From: Geobacter sp.
GTDB taxonomy: Bacteria > Desulfobacterota > Desulfuromonadia > Geobacterales > Geobacteraceae
Assembly (NCBI GenBank): GCA_003314535.1
Contig: POSG01000002.1
Location: 1-64,000, forward strand
DNA: 64,000 bases
Reading direction: 5' to 3'
Part shown: piece after piece, positions 15,904 to 25,523 of the stretch
How positions within the stretch are numbered: the stretch's first letter is position 1
Layout of the letters: each line of letters starts with the position of its first letter
Position numbers and translations under genes: made by a program
Notes under the pieces: model-generated
The model's database searches: none
What the model was told of the DNA's origin: nothing
The model's input: the letters and a program-made list of their open reading frames with translations, nothing else

Positions 15904-18900
15904 TCAGTCGGCCCCCTCGGAAGAGTCTCCCGTGCTGCCCTGGTGGCTGACTTCGCTGCAGGCAGCCGTTTCAGCCTTCCCGGAAAGTGAAGCTTCTTTT
16001 TTGCCCCGCTCTGCGAACCGGTCGAAGAGAAAGAAGAACAGCGGCACGTACAGCATGGCAAGCGTGGCTTCGCCGATCATGCCCCCCATGATGCCGGTGC
16101 CGATGGAGTGGCGGGCGTTGGCGCCCGCACCGGTGGCGACGGCCAGCGGCAGCACGCCGAAAATGAACGCCAGCGAAGTCATGATGATCGGCCGCAGCCG
16201 CTCTTCGCCGGCCCGGATGGTTGCGTCGATAATCGACAACCCCTGCTTGCGGAGATCGACGGCAAAGGTGACCCTGAGCACGGCATTCTTCGCCCCCAGC
16301 CCGATCAGGACCAACAGGCCGATTTGGAAATACACGTCGTTGTGCAGGCCGCGCAACCAGTTGAATGCCAGGGCGCCGAGAATCCCGAACGGCACCGCGG
16401 TCATGACGGAGCCTGGCAATGTCCATGACTCGAACTGGGCGGCAAGGACCAGGAAAACGATGATAAGGCCGAAGCCGAAGGCGGCAGCGGACGTCCCCCC
16501 CGATTTCTTTTCCTCGTATGCCATTCCCGACCATTCGAACCCGTATCCCGGGGGCAGCATTTCGTTGGCAACCTCCTCCATTGCCCGGATCGCTTCGCCA
16601 GAGCTGAAGCCTTCCGCGGCTGAGCCGGTGACCTGCGCCGCGGGGAAGCCGTTGAAGTGCGGCACCAGGTCCGGACCGGCGACATACTGTGTCATTGCAA
16701 CTGCCGACAAGGGTATCATCTCACCACTGCCGGACCTGGTATACAGTCGGGTTATGTCGTCCGGGCTGCTGCGGTAAGGGGCTTCCGACTGGAGGATGAC
16801 ATTCCATACCCGACTGTACTGGTTGTATTGGCTGACCTGTATGGAGCCGAACTGGGCCTGCAGGGCGCTGTACACGTCTTCTACTTGCACGCCGAGCAGG
16901 ACAGCCTTGGACCGGTCCACATCGACCCGCAACTGCTGCGAGGACGCCCGGAAGGTCGTGTTCAGGCCGGAGAGCTCGGGACGATGCCGCGCCTTTTCCA
17001 GGAAGCGGCTGGTGAATTCGTACAGGCGCGCCGGATCGCCGCCCCCCTTGTCCTGGATCCAGAATTCGAAGCCGCCCGTGGTGCCGATTCCCGGTATGGC
17101 CGGCGGCGGAATGGGCAGCAGTCGCCCCTCCCTGATGTCCCGCGCTCCGGCTGCAGCACCCAGCAGCACGGCCTTGGCATTTTCCTTGCGGGCCTGTTTT
17201 ATGCTGGAATACCGCTCTTCGAAGTCTTTGAGCGTGACGAAGAAGGTTGCTGCATTGGACTTGTATTGGCTGTCCAGCAGGCTGAAGCCGTTGATGATCG
17301 TCCTATTGGAGACGGCCGGATCAGCTGCAAACAGTTTGTCGACCTTTGCGGCTGCAAGTGACGTGCGTTGCAGGCTGGCCGCGTCCGGCATGACCAGCTG
17401 GGCCAGCACATAGCCCTGGTCTTCGTTGGGCACGAAGCTGGTCGGTATGGTCCGGAACAGCTGCACGAGCCCTGCTATCATCACGGCAAGCAGCACGAAT
17501 GCCACGGACATCCGCTTGATCATGAGCAGTACCGCATCGCCGAAGGCAACGGTAAAACGGTCGAACAGGCGGTTGAACCAGGCAAAGAAACCGTGCGTGG
17601 GCGGCGCGGAATGCCTGAGCAGCGCTGCGCACATGGCCGGGGTCAGGGTCAGGGCCACGAAACCTGACAGGGCCACGGAAATGACGATGGTGATGGCGAA
17701 CTGCTTGTAGAGCTGCCCGGTGGTGCCGGGGAGAAACGCGGCGGGGATGAACACCGAGGACATGACCAGCACCACGGCGACCAGCGAACTGCCGATTTCC
17801 TCCATGGCCCTGATGGTGGCTTCCCGGGGCGCAAGGTGGCGCCGTGCCATGTTGCGGTCCACGTTTTCCACCACCACGATTGCATCGTCGACCACCATGC
17901 CGATGGCAAGCACGATGCCGAACAGCGTGAGCAGGTTGATGGAGAACCCCAGGGCGAGCATGCCGGTAAAGGTGCCGATCAGCGCCACGAAGACCGCGGC
18001 CGTGCAGATGAGCGTGGCGCGGAAGCTCTGCAGGAACAGGTAGACGACCAATATGACCAGAAGTATCGCTTCGAACAGCGTGTGTATGACCTCTTTGATG
18101 GATAGCCGCACGAAGTCGGTCGTGTCCAGTGCAATAACGATATCCATCCCGTCCGGCATGGTACGTTTCAGTTCCGCCAGGGTCTTGCGCACCGCTTTCG
18201 ACACTTCGAGGCCGTTGGCGCCGGGTTGCTGGTAGATGGCGATCGGCGTCGCCGGTGATCCGTTCAGCCTGTTGTCGTCGATATACTGCCTGCGGCCCAC
18301 TTCGGCGCGCGCCACATCTCTTACGCGGACGATGGCGCTGCCGTCCTGGCTGGCGCGAAGGATTATGTCCTCGTACTGGGACGGATTGATGAACGGGGCC
18401 TGGGTCACAACCGGAAAGGTCAGCTGCACCTGGTCGTCACAGGGCTGCTGGCCCAGCTGGCCTGCTCCGAACAGGGCGTTCTGTTTCGCGACCGCATTCT
18501 GGATGTCGGTTGTGGTGATGCCGAGAGAGGCCATCCGGTCCGGGTTCATCCAGATGCGCATGGCCTGGTCCGGAACGCCGAAAATCTGCGCCTGGCCGGC
18601 GCCATTGACCCTTTTGATAGCGTCCAGGACATAAACGTTGGCATAGTTGGAAACATAGTCGGGGCGATATCGGCCATCTTTATTTGTTACCGCAATGATC
18701 ATCAAGGTGCTGGAGGACTTTTTCTGCACGGAAACGCCGTATTGGGTGACGGCCGAGGGAAGCTGCGGCGCAGCCAGGTTCACCCGGTTCTGCACCTGCA
18801 CCTGTGCCACGTCCGGATCGGTGTCCAGGGTGAAGTAGACTGTTATGGTCAGCCTGCCGGTGCTGGAGCTCGTCGATGTCATGTACAGCATGTTGTCGAC

Positions 18901-19116
18901 GCCGTTGATCTGCGCTTCGATGGGTGCTGCAACCGCATCTCCGACCGTTTTCGAGTCGGCGCCGGGGTAGGTGGTCGTCACCTGGATCTGCACGGGAGTG
19001 ATGGTGGGGTACTGGGCAACAGGCAACAGCTTCATCGACACCAGGCCGGCAATGACGATGATGAGTGAAATGACCGTCGCGAAGATCGGCCGTTCGATGA
19101 AGAATCTAGAGAACAT
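15904..19116 (-). CDS. RND multidrug efflux permease (HAE1 family)
   Basis: A full-length 1070-residue inner-membrane pump of AcrB/MexB type. It begins MFSRFFIERPIFA, carries the proton-relay aspartates in GMVVDDAIVVVENV, the TM4-TM6 block FIPAAFLPGTTGQLYKQF and the TM10 lysine in LGAKNAVL. It should export hydrophobic drugs or detergents using the proton gradient. It is the middle gene of adaptor-pump-channel, with a GGAGGGAG ribosome site. No regulator of the TetR or MarR type is adjacent, so control is not evident from the sequence. Confidence 0.97.
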   Translation of the reverse strand: MFSRFFIERPIFATVISLIIVIAGLVSMKLLPVAQYPTITPVQIQVTTTYPGADSKTVGDAVAAPIEAQINGVDNMLYMTSTSSSTGRLTITVYFTLDTDPDVAQVQVQNRVNLAAPQLPSAVTQYGVSVQKKSSSTLMIIAVTNKDGRYRPDYVSNYANVYVLDAIKRVNGAGQAQIFGVPDQAMRIWMNPDRMASLGITTTDIQNAVAKQNALFGAGQLGQQPCDDQVQLTFPVVTQAPFINPSQYEDIILRASQDGSAIVRVRDVARAEVGRRQYIDDNRLNGSPATPIAIYQQPGANGLEVSKAVRKTLAELKRTMPDGMDIVIALDTTDFVRLSIKEVIHTLFEAILLVILVVYLFLQSFRATLICTAAVFVALIGTFTGMLALGFSINLLTLFGIVLAIGMVVDDAIVVVENVDRNMARRHLAPREATIRAMEEIGSSLVAVVLVMSSVFIPAAFLPGTTGQLYKQFAITIVISVALSGFVALTLTPAMCAALLRHSAPPTHGFFAWFNRLFDRFTVAFGDAVLLMIKRMSVAFVLLAVMIAGLVQLFRTIPTSFVPNEDQGYVLAQLVMPDAASLQRTSLAAAKVDKLFAADPAVSNRTIINGFSLLDSQYKSNAATFFVTLKDFEERYSSIKQARKENAKAVLLGAAAGARDIREGRLLPIPPPAIPGIGTTGGFEFWIQDKGGGDPARLYEFTSRFLEKARHRPELSGLNTTFRASSQQLRVDVDRSKAVLLGVQVEDVYSALQAQFGSIQVSQYNQYSRVWNVILQSEAPYRSSPDDITRLYTRSGSGEMIPLSAVAMTQYVAGPDLVPHFNGFPAAQVTGSAAEGFSSGEAIRAMEEVANEMLPPGYGFEWSGMAYEEKKSGGTSAAAFGFGLIIVFLVLAAQFESWTLPGSVMTAVPFGILGALAFNWLRGLHNDVYFQIGLLVLIGLGAKNAVLRVTFAVDLRKQGLSIIDATIRAGEERLRPIIMTSLAFIFGVLPLAVATGAGANARHSIGTGIMGGMIGEATLAMLYVPLFFFLFDRFAERGKKEASLSGKAETAACSEVSHQGSTGDSSEGAD

Positions 19117-19154
19117 GGGCTCCCTCCGGGGGATTGCCTTTTTCCTGCCTCCTC

Positions 19155-20330
19155 CTATTGTTTCACCGTCACCGGGACGCCCGGCTGCAGCGACAGGCCC
19201 CCGTCGACGACCACCTTTTCACCGGCTTTGAGGCCGTCGGTTATCAGCCAGTCATTGCCGTACCATTCACCTGCCGTAACCGGCCGCTGCTCGGCCCTGG
19301 AGCCTTTGTCCACCACCCAGACGAAGTGCCCTTTCCCTCCCTGCTGCACTGCCCTCTGCGGCAGGACGATCGCCCCCGGCCTGATTGCGCCTTTCAGCAG
19401 CGCGCGGACATACTGGTTCGGACGGAGCACCCCATCGGGGTTGATGACGCTGGCCCTGAGGAGGAACGTGCCGGTCTGGGCGTTGTACGAAGGGGAGGCG
19501 AAGGTGATCTGTCCCTTGTGGGGGAAAATCGAGCCGTCAACGAGGATTAACTCGACTTCGAATTTTCCGCTTCGTGGGGGTATCAGGAGTTTCCTGGCAA
19601 ACCTGTCGCGGTATCTCTGCATCTCGTTTTCAGAAATGCTGAAATTCACCCAGATGGGCGAGAGTACCGCAACGGTTGTGAGCTGGCTGTTCTGCTGGTT
19701 GATGTATGTCCCCTCCTGTTGCATGGCTGCGCCGGTGATGCCTGCAATGGGAGAGGAGATGGTGCAGTAGGAGAGATTGAGGCGGGCCGTTTCCACGTCT
19801 GATTTCGCCTGCTCTACCGCAGCCGCGGAAGACTCGTAGGAGCCGGTCGCATCGTCCAGGTCCTTTTGCGACAATGCGTGCTGGGCTGCAAGCGGCCTGG
19901 TGCGTTCCAGGTTGCGCCGCGCCGTTTCCAGGGACGACTTCTGGCGTGTGAGAGCCGCTTCAGCGCCGCTCAGCTTGGCCTCGAACGGTTTCTTGTCCAT
20001 GAGAAAGAGCACCTGCCCGGCCTTTACCTTCGAACCTTCCACATAGGCGCGTTTGTCCAGGAAGCCGCTGACCCGCGCCTGGATGTTCACCTGGTGCGAA
20101 CTCTGCGTCTGGGCGACATATTCAACATTAGCCGGAAGGTCGGTGGGTTTGACGGTCACCACGGTGACCGTAGCCGGGCCGATCCCGATTTTTTTATCTT
20201 CGTGTCTTGCGCAGGACAAAAGGACGGTCAGAATGATGAAGAAGGACGAAAAAAGCGCACTTGCCGGACATCTCGCGAAGAGGGCCCGACACGGGATTGC
20301 CCCGGTTCCGCGGCTAAGAAAGTTTTCCAT
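19155..20330 (-). CDS. RND periplasmic adaptor lipoprotein
   Basis: From ATG 20330 (after AGGGGG with seven-base spacing) the 391-residue protein has an N-terminal hydrophobic segment ending in LLSC, a lipobox. It then shows lipoyl halves (QVNIQARVSGFLDKRAYVEG and TISSPIAGITGAAM), a central coiled-coil hairpin (about 100-175) and beta-barrel domains. It bridges the inner-membrane pump and outer-membrane channel encoded downstream. The 455-bp gap to glgP upstream is filled mainly by a repeat element. Confidence 0.94.
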   Translation of the reverse strand: MENFLSRGTGAIPCRALFARCPASALFSSFFIILTVLLSCARHEDKKIGIGPATVTVVTVKPTDLPANVEYVAQTQSSHQVNIQARVSGFLDKRAYVEGSKVKAGQVLFLMDKKPFEAKLSGAEAALTRQKSSLETARRNLERTRPLAAQHALSQKDLDDATGSYESSAAAVEQAKSDVETARLNLSYCTISSPIAGITGAAMQQEGTYINQQNSQLTTVAVLSPIWVNFSISENEMQRYRDRFARKLLIPPRSGKFEVELILVDGSIFPHKGQITFASPSYNAQTGTFLLRASVINPDGVLRPNQYVRALLKGAIRPGAIVLPQRAVQQGGKGHFVWVVDKGSRAEQRPVTAGEWYGNDWLITDGLKAGEKVVVDGGLSLQPGVPVTVKQ

Positions 20331-20386
20331 TAACGAACCCCCTGCCGGATAGATCGCCCGCAAAAAAAGACAGCAAACCTCATATG

Positions 20387-20607
20387 TAATCAGTTTCCAT
20401 CCGGAAACCGTGGTAATGGCTGATAAGGGACGGAGCGGGGCTTTCGAGGCGATCGTGATACGGTTTCAGTGCAAGATCTCGAAAACTGGGAAAGAGCCTG
20501 AAACCAGTAAAAGCTTTGGCCAGTGAGTCAAAAGTTGACAGATTATCACGAGCGACGAGGAAGTTCCGCTCCGTCCCCGGAAAGACTTTCCAGATGGAAA
20601 CTAATTA
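20387..20607. repeat. MITE-like palindromic repeat, 221 bp
   Basis: Terminal inverted repeats of 21 bp (20387-20407 and 20587-20607) match at 19 positions and contain GTTTCCATCCGGAAA-like sequence. Internal inverted pairs nest inside: GGGACGGAGCGG (20428-20439) with CCGCTCCGTCCC (20567-20578), and GGTTTCAG (20462-20469) with CTGAAACC (20498-20505). The whole element can fold into one long imperfect hairpin and has no coding capacity. Related copies lie at 14372, 28316, 31692 and 58661. It occupies most of the divergent gap between the RND adaptor and glgP. Confidence 0.8.
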
Positions 20608-20785
20608 GTCTGATTTTTTAAAGTATATGTTGATATTTTCATGGGTCAACATCGGCGCCGATGTCGCGGCGAATTTTCTGCAGGGCAACAGGTTGTTCCG
20701 ATTTTCGCTTGAGTAAAGCACGATTTGAATTAAAATTTAATTTGTTTCAATCCGGAGAGGATTCGCTCAAGAGGGGAAGCTCGTG

Positions 20786-23275
20786 ATGAAAAAAACAGAC
20801 AGGAAACGTGGCGGACACGATCATCAGGACATCCGAACAGGAATGGCCCCCGAGTCAATTGCCCAGGCTTTTCTTGATCATCTCTACTATTCCCAGGGGA
20901 GGATTCCCGCGCTCGCCACCCGCAACGACCTGTACATGGCCCTTTCCTACGCGGTCCGTGACAGGCTGCTGGCCCGCTGGTTCGACGGGATGCAGCGATA
21001 CCGGAAAGCATTGGGCAAAGACCATTTCAAGGCGGTCTGCTACCTGTCGGCTGAGTTCCTCCCCGGACCCCACCTCGGCAACAACCTTCTGAACCTCGGG
21101 ATTTATGATGAAACCCGCCAGGCAATGGAACGGCTCGGCTTGAAGCTGGAAGAGATCGTGGACCAGGAGGAGGAGCCCGGCCTGGGCAACGGTGGTCTCG
21201 GCAGGCTGGCCTCTTGCTTCATGGATTCCCTGGCAACACTGGACATTCCAGCAGTGGGGTACGGTATTCGATATGAATTCGGCATATTCGACCAGGAAAT
21301 CCGCGACGGCTGGCAGGTGGAAATTACCGACAAATGGCTGAGACTCGGCAACCCGTGGGAGATACCGAGACCGGAGCTGAGCCGGGAAGTGAAACTCGGC
21401 GGGAGGACGGAACACTTCCGGGACGGGCAGGGACGCCTGCGGGTCGCGTGGATCCCTGCCGGCGTGGTCAAGGGCGTCCCCTATGATACCCCGATCCTGG
21501 GCTTCAGGGGCAACAGCTGCAACACCCTCCGCCTCTGGAAAGCGGAGGCGGTGGAGTCCTTCGATTTTCAGGATTTCAACGTGGGGAATTACTATGCAGC
21601 GGTCGAAGCGAAGATGAAGTCGGAAACCATAACCAAGGTGCTCTACCCCAACGATGAGCCCGTGATCGGCAAGAAGCTCCGCCTGGTCCAGGAATACTTC
21701 TTCGTTTCCTGTTCGCTGCAGGATATGCTCCGCCTCTGCGGCTTGTATGGAGAACCGGTCGAACACATGGACCGGCATCTTGCAGCCCAGCTGAACGACA
21801 CCCATCCATCCATAGCCGTGGCCGAGCTGATGAGGCTCCTGGTGGACGAACATGACGTGGCTTGGGACAAGGCATGGGAGATTACCTGCAACACTTTCGG
21901 CTACACCAATCACACGCTCCTTCCCGAGGCGCTGGAAAAATGGCCGCTGCAGCTGTTCGAACAGATTCTTCCACGACACCTGGAAATAGTCTACGAGATA
22001 AACCGGCGATTCCTCGAGCTGGTGCGGAAAGCTTTCCCTGGCGACGAGCAGCGGGCAGGGAGAATGTCGCTTATCGATGAAGATGGTGAACGGCACGTGC
22101 GCATGGCCCATCTCGCCTGCGTTGGAAGCCATGCCGTCAACGGTGTCGCAGAACTCCATTCGGAGCTTCTCAAGCAGGAAGTGCTCAGGGACTTCCATGA
22201 ACTGTTCCCGGGAAAATTCCATAATGTCACCAATGGAGTGACGCCGCGCCGCTGGATGGCGCTGATCAATCCACGGCTGTCGTCTCTGATTTCCGGGTCA
22301 ATAGGCGACGGCTGGATCACCGACCTCCATGAGTTGAGGGGGCTGGAACCATTTGCTGAAGATCCGGAGTTCCGCAAGGAGTGGCAAAGAGTAAAACTGG
22401 AAAACAAGAAAGAACTGGCAGCCGTCATCGCACAGCGTACCGGGACGGCAGTAAATCCCGAATCCCTGTTCGATATCCAGGTGAAACGTCTCCACGAATA
22501 CAAGCGCCAGCATCTGAACGTGCTTCATATCATCACCATGTACTCACGGCTGAAGAGAAATCCCGAAACCACCTGTGTTCCAAGGACCTTCATCTTCGGC
22601 GGCAAGGCCGCGCCTGGTTACGCCATGGCCAAGCTCATCATAAAGCTCATCAATTCCGTGGCCGAAGTGGTGAATAACGATCCCGACATCCATGACCGGC
22701 TGAAAGTGATCTTCCTGCCCGATTTCAACGTCAAGAACGGCCAGCATGTGTATCCCGCCGCGGACTTGTCCGAGCAGATCTCGTTGGCAGGCAAGGAGGC
22801 GTCCGGAACCGGAAACATGAAGTTTTCCATGAACGGCGCGCTGACTATCGGCACCCTGGACGGCGCCAACATCGAAATACGGGAAGAGGTGGGAGAAGAG
22901 AATTTCTTCCTGTTCGGCCTGAGAGCCGATGAAGCGAGGGAATTGAAAGCGCGGGGCTACGACCCCAGACTGTACTGCGAAGCAAACCCTGCCCTGAAGG
23001 AGGCTGTCGAATTGATCCGCACGGGGCATTTCTCCGGAGGCGACACTCTGCTTTTCGCTCCTCTTGTCGACTCGCTCATAGGGCAGGATGATTACCTGCT
23101 CTTTGCCGACTACCAGTCATACGTTGACTGCCAGGAAAAAGTGTCGGCGGCATTTCAAGACCAGCAGGCATGGACGCGCATGTCTATCCTGAACGTTGCC
23201 AGAATGGGAAAATTTTCATCTGACCGCTCCATAAAGGAATATTGCGAGAATATCTGGAAGGTCAATCCGGTGTAA
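20786..23275 (+). CDS. glgP: Glycogen/alpha-glucan phosphorylase
   Basis: The enzyme (829 residues from ATG 20786, after GAGGGGA at 20771-20777; a GTG lies one codon earlier) releases glucose-1-phosphate from glycogen. Visible motifs are NGGLGRLASCFMDSLATL for substrate binding, VKRLHEYKRQ near residue 570, GKAAPGYAMAK, and the PLP-lysine K679 in GTGNMKFSMNG. Length matches the GT35 family. It is followed after ten bases by the debranching enzyme, and then by pyk and gap, so it starts a probable operon for glycogen use. Confidence 0.97.
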   Translation: MKKTDRKRGGHDHQDIRTGMAPESIAQAFLDHLYYSQGRIPALATRNDLYMALSYAVRDRLLARWFDGMQRYRKALGKDHFKAVCYLSAEFLPGPHLGNNLLNLGIYDETRQAMERLGLKLEEIVDQEEEPGLGNGGLGRLASCFMDSLATLDIPAVGYGIRYEFGIFDQEIRDGWQVEITDKWLRLGNPWEIPRPELSREVKLGGRTEHFRDGQGRLRVAWIPAGVVKGVPYDTPILGFRGNSCNTLRLWKAEAVESFDFQDFNVGNYYAAVEAKMKSETITKVLYPNDEPVIGKKLRLVQEYFFVSCSLQDMLRLCGLYGEPVEHMDRHLAAQLNDTHPSIAVAELMRLLVDEHDVAWDKAWEITCNTFGYTNHTLLPEALEKWPLQLFEQILPRHLEIVYEINRRFLELVRKAFPGDEQRAGRMSLIDEDGERHVRMAHLACVGSHAVNGVAELHSELLKQEVLRDFHELFPGKFHNVTNGVTPRRWMALINPRLSSLISGSIGDGWITDLHELRGLEPFAEDPEFRKEWQRVKLENKKELAAVIAQRTGTAVNPESLFDIQVKRLHEYKRQHLNVLHIITMYSRLKRNPETTCVPRTFIFGGKAAPGYAMAKLIIKLINSVAEVVNNDPDIHDRLKVIFLPDFNVKNGQHVYPAADLSEQISLAGKEASGTGNMKFSMNGALTIGTLDGANIEIREEVGEENFFLFGLRADEARELKARGYDPRLYCEANPALKEAVELIRTGHFSGGDTLLFAPLVDSLIGQDDYLLFADYQSYVDCQEKVSAAFQDQQAWTRMSILNVARMGKFSSDRSIKEYCENIWKVNPV

Positions 23276-23285
23276 CGATAAGCCC

Positions 23286-25472
23286 ATGGCGAAAATGGAC
23301 GATAAAAAGGCAGTTCATGGTTTCGCAAGACGTCCGGGGCGATCAGTTCCTGACGGAAAAACAAAGGCCGAAACGATGCATGATATCTGCTGCGGACGGA
23401 GTCATCCTCTCGGGGCGACGATCCGTCACAATGGTGTGAACTTTTGCGTGTACTCCAAGAACTGCACCTCGATGGAACTCCTCCTGTTCGAATCAGAAGA
23501 TGCAAAGCAGCCATCCAGGGTTATTACCCTGGATCCCGCAACTAACAAGACCTATCATTACTGGCACGTGTTCGTTCCCGGTATGAAAGCCGGGCAGATA
23601 TACGGGTTTCGCGCCCATGGCCCTTTCGACCCTTCGCGGGGGCTCCGTTTCGATCCTTCCAAGGTGCTTCTCGATCCCTATGGAAAGGCCGTTGCCGTGC
23701 CTGAAAACTATTGCAGAAGCGCGGCGGGATGTGCCGGGGATAATACCGGAACGGCAATGAAGAGCGTAGTCTGCGATCCGCGAGGCTACGATTGGGAAGG
23801 CGACCTTCCCCTGAAGCAGCCCTTTGCCAGGACAGTGATTTACGAAATGCATGTCGGCGGGTTTACCCGGCATCCGAATTCGGGCGTGCCCGCTGAAAAA
23901 CGGGGCACCTTTGCCGGCCTGGTGGAAAAAATCCCCTACCTGAAGGAGCTCGGCATAACTGCGGTCGAACTGCTGCCGGTATTTCAGTTCGACTGGCAGG
24001 ACGCTCCGACAGGCCACGTGAATTACTGGGGATACAGCCCAGTATCGTTCTTCGCCCCCCACCATGCCTACAGCTCGAGCAAGGATCCGCTTGAGGCTCT
24101 GGATGAATTCCGCGACATGGTCAAGGCCCTGCATCGCGAGGGTATCGAGGTCATACTGGATGTTGTTTTCAACCACACGGCCGAGGGAAACGATACTGGA
24201 CCGACCCTCTGCTTCAAGGGGCTTGAAAATGGCGCCTATTACATGCTCGACGGAGACGGCTCGTATGCCAACTATACCGGCACCGGCAACACGCTCAACG
24301 GGAACAATCCCATCGTCAGGAGGCTGATCGTGGACAGCCTCCACTACTGGGTGGAGATGATGCACGTGGACGGGTTCCGATTCGACCTCGCCTCCATTCT
24401 GGCCCGCGACGAAACAGGGTGTCCCATGAAGAGCCCGCCGATCCTGTGGGACATCGATTCGGACCCTGTCCTTGCGGGCATCAAGCTGATCGCGGAGGCA
24501 TGGGATGCGGCAGGCCTCTACCAGGTGGGAAGCTTTATCGGCGACAACTGGAAAGAGTGGAACGGCAAATTCCGCGATGACGTGAGGAGCTTTTTCCGCG
24601 GCGACAACGGCACAGTGCAGAATTTCGCATCCAGGCTCCTGGGGAGCCCGGACATTTACGGGCACGAGGAACGTGAGCCGGAGCAGAGCATCCATTTCAT
24701 CACCTGCCACGATGGATTCACCCTGAATGACCTTGTCTCTTACAATGAAAAGCACAACAAAGCCAACGGAGAGGAAAACAGGGACGGCAGCGACTACAAC
24801 CTGAGCTGGAACTGCGGGGCGGAGGGGCCGACCGGCGATCACGGCATCGAGCGGCTCAGGATCCGGCAGGTGAAAAACTTCCTTGCAGTGTCACTGATTT
24901 CTCTCGGTGCTCCCATGCTGTCGATGGGCGACGAGGTGCGCCGCACACAGGCGGGCAACAACAACGCATACTGCCAGGACAACGAGTTGAGCTGGTTCGA
25001 CTGGGACCGGACAAATTCGCATGCCGACATCTTCCGCTTCTGCAGCCACATGATACGCAACAGGATACGGCAGGCCATGTCACGGGATTCGGCGTTGAGC
25101 CTCAACCAGCTCCTGCGGAAAGCGAGGATCGACTGGCATGGGGTAAGGCTTTTCCAGCCGGACTGGAGCCATGAGTCCCACAGCCTGGCCATGACGGTCT
25201 GGAGCCTGGACGACAGGGTCATGTTTCACCTGATGTTCAATGCGTACACGGATCCCCTCGATTTCCAGATTCCTTCAGTCGCGGAAGGGCCGAAATATGT
25301 TTGGCGCCGTCTCATGGATACTTCGCTGCAATCGCCGGATGATGTCGTTTCAATCAATGACGCCGATATAATTAGCGTCGGCAGTTACCCTGTACAGCAC
25401 CACTCGATGGTTGTGCTCGTAGCAAGATTTTCAGCCAGCCAGTCGGGCGCCCCGCATGCGCAAAGCGCATGA
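23286..25472 (+). CDS. glgX: Glycogen debranching enzyme
   Basis: A GH13 enzyme of 728 residues (start possibly at codon 31, ATG 23376; the first 30 residues look non-conserved). An N-terminal CBM48 domain (HPLGATIRHNGVNFCVYS) precedes the barrel. Catalytic residues are D367 in DGFRFDLASIL, E404 in AEAWDAAG and D476 in CHDGFTLNDLV; DVVFNHTAEGN is also present. It hydrolyses alpha-1,6 branches of phosphorylase limit dextrin, which fits its place directly after glgP. Confidence 0.96.
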   Translation: MAKMDDKKAVHGFARRPGRSVPDGKTKAETMHDICCGRSHPLGATIRHNGVNFCVYSKNCTSMELLLFESEDAKQPSRVITLDPATNKTYHYWHVFVPGMKAGQIYGFRAHGPFDPSRGLRFDPSKVLLDPYGKAVAVPENYCRSAAGCAGDNTGTAMKSVVCDPRGYDWEGDLPLKQPFARTVIYEMHVGGFTRHPNSGVPAEKRGTFAGLVEKIPYLKELGITAVELLPVFQFDWQDAPTGHVNYWGYSPVSFFAPHHAYSSSKDPLEALDEFRDMVKALHREGIEVILDVVFNHTAEGNDTGPTLCFKGLENGAYYMLDGDGSYANYTGTGNTLNGNNPIVRRLIVDSLHYWVEMMHVDGFRFDLASILARDETGCPMKSPPILWDIDSDPVLAGIKLIAEAWDAAGLYQVGSFIGDNWKEWNGKFRDDVRSFFRGDNGTVQNFASRLLGSPDIYGHEEREPEQSIHFITCHDGFTLNDLVSYNEKHNKANGEENRDGSDYNLSWNCGAEGPTGDHGIERLRIRQVKNFLAVSLISLGAPMLSMGDEVRRTQAGNNNAYCQDNELSWFDWDRTNSHADIFRFCSHMIRNRIRQAMSRDSALSLNQLLRKARIDWHGVRLFQPDWSHESHSLAMTVWSLDDRVMFHLMFNAYTDPLDFQIPSVAEGPKYVWRRLMDTSLQSPDDVVSINDADIISVGSYPVQHHSMVVLVARFSASQSGAPHAQSA

Positions 25473-25523
25473 ATGGTTCCCTGCAATTTTGCATTCGAGG
25501 GGAATTTCCCCGGGAGAATTCAC

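Noticed and set aside
15904-19116. RND pump as heavy-metal exporter (CusA type)
   Set aside because: The sequence has the HAE1 motifs and proton-relay pattern, and no metal-binding Met residues or Cus-like partners are evident.
20855-22222. 455-codon minus frame across glgP
   Set aside because: Shadow of a GC-rich gene with clear glycogen phosphorylase motifs on the other strand.
23493-24842. 449-codon minus frame across glgX
   Set aside because: Shadow of the debranching enzyme; no recognisable domains.
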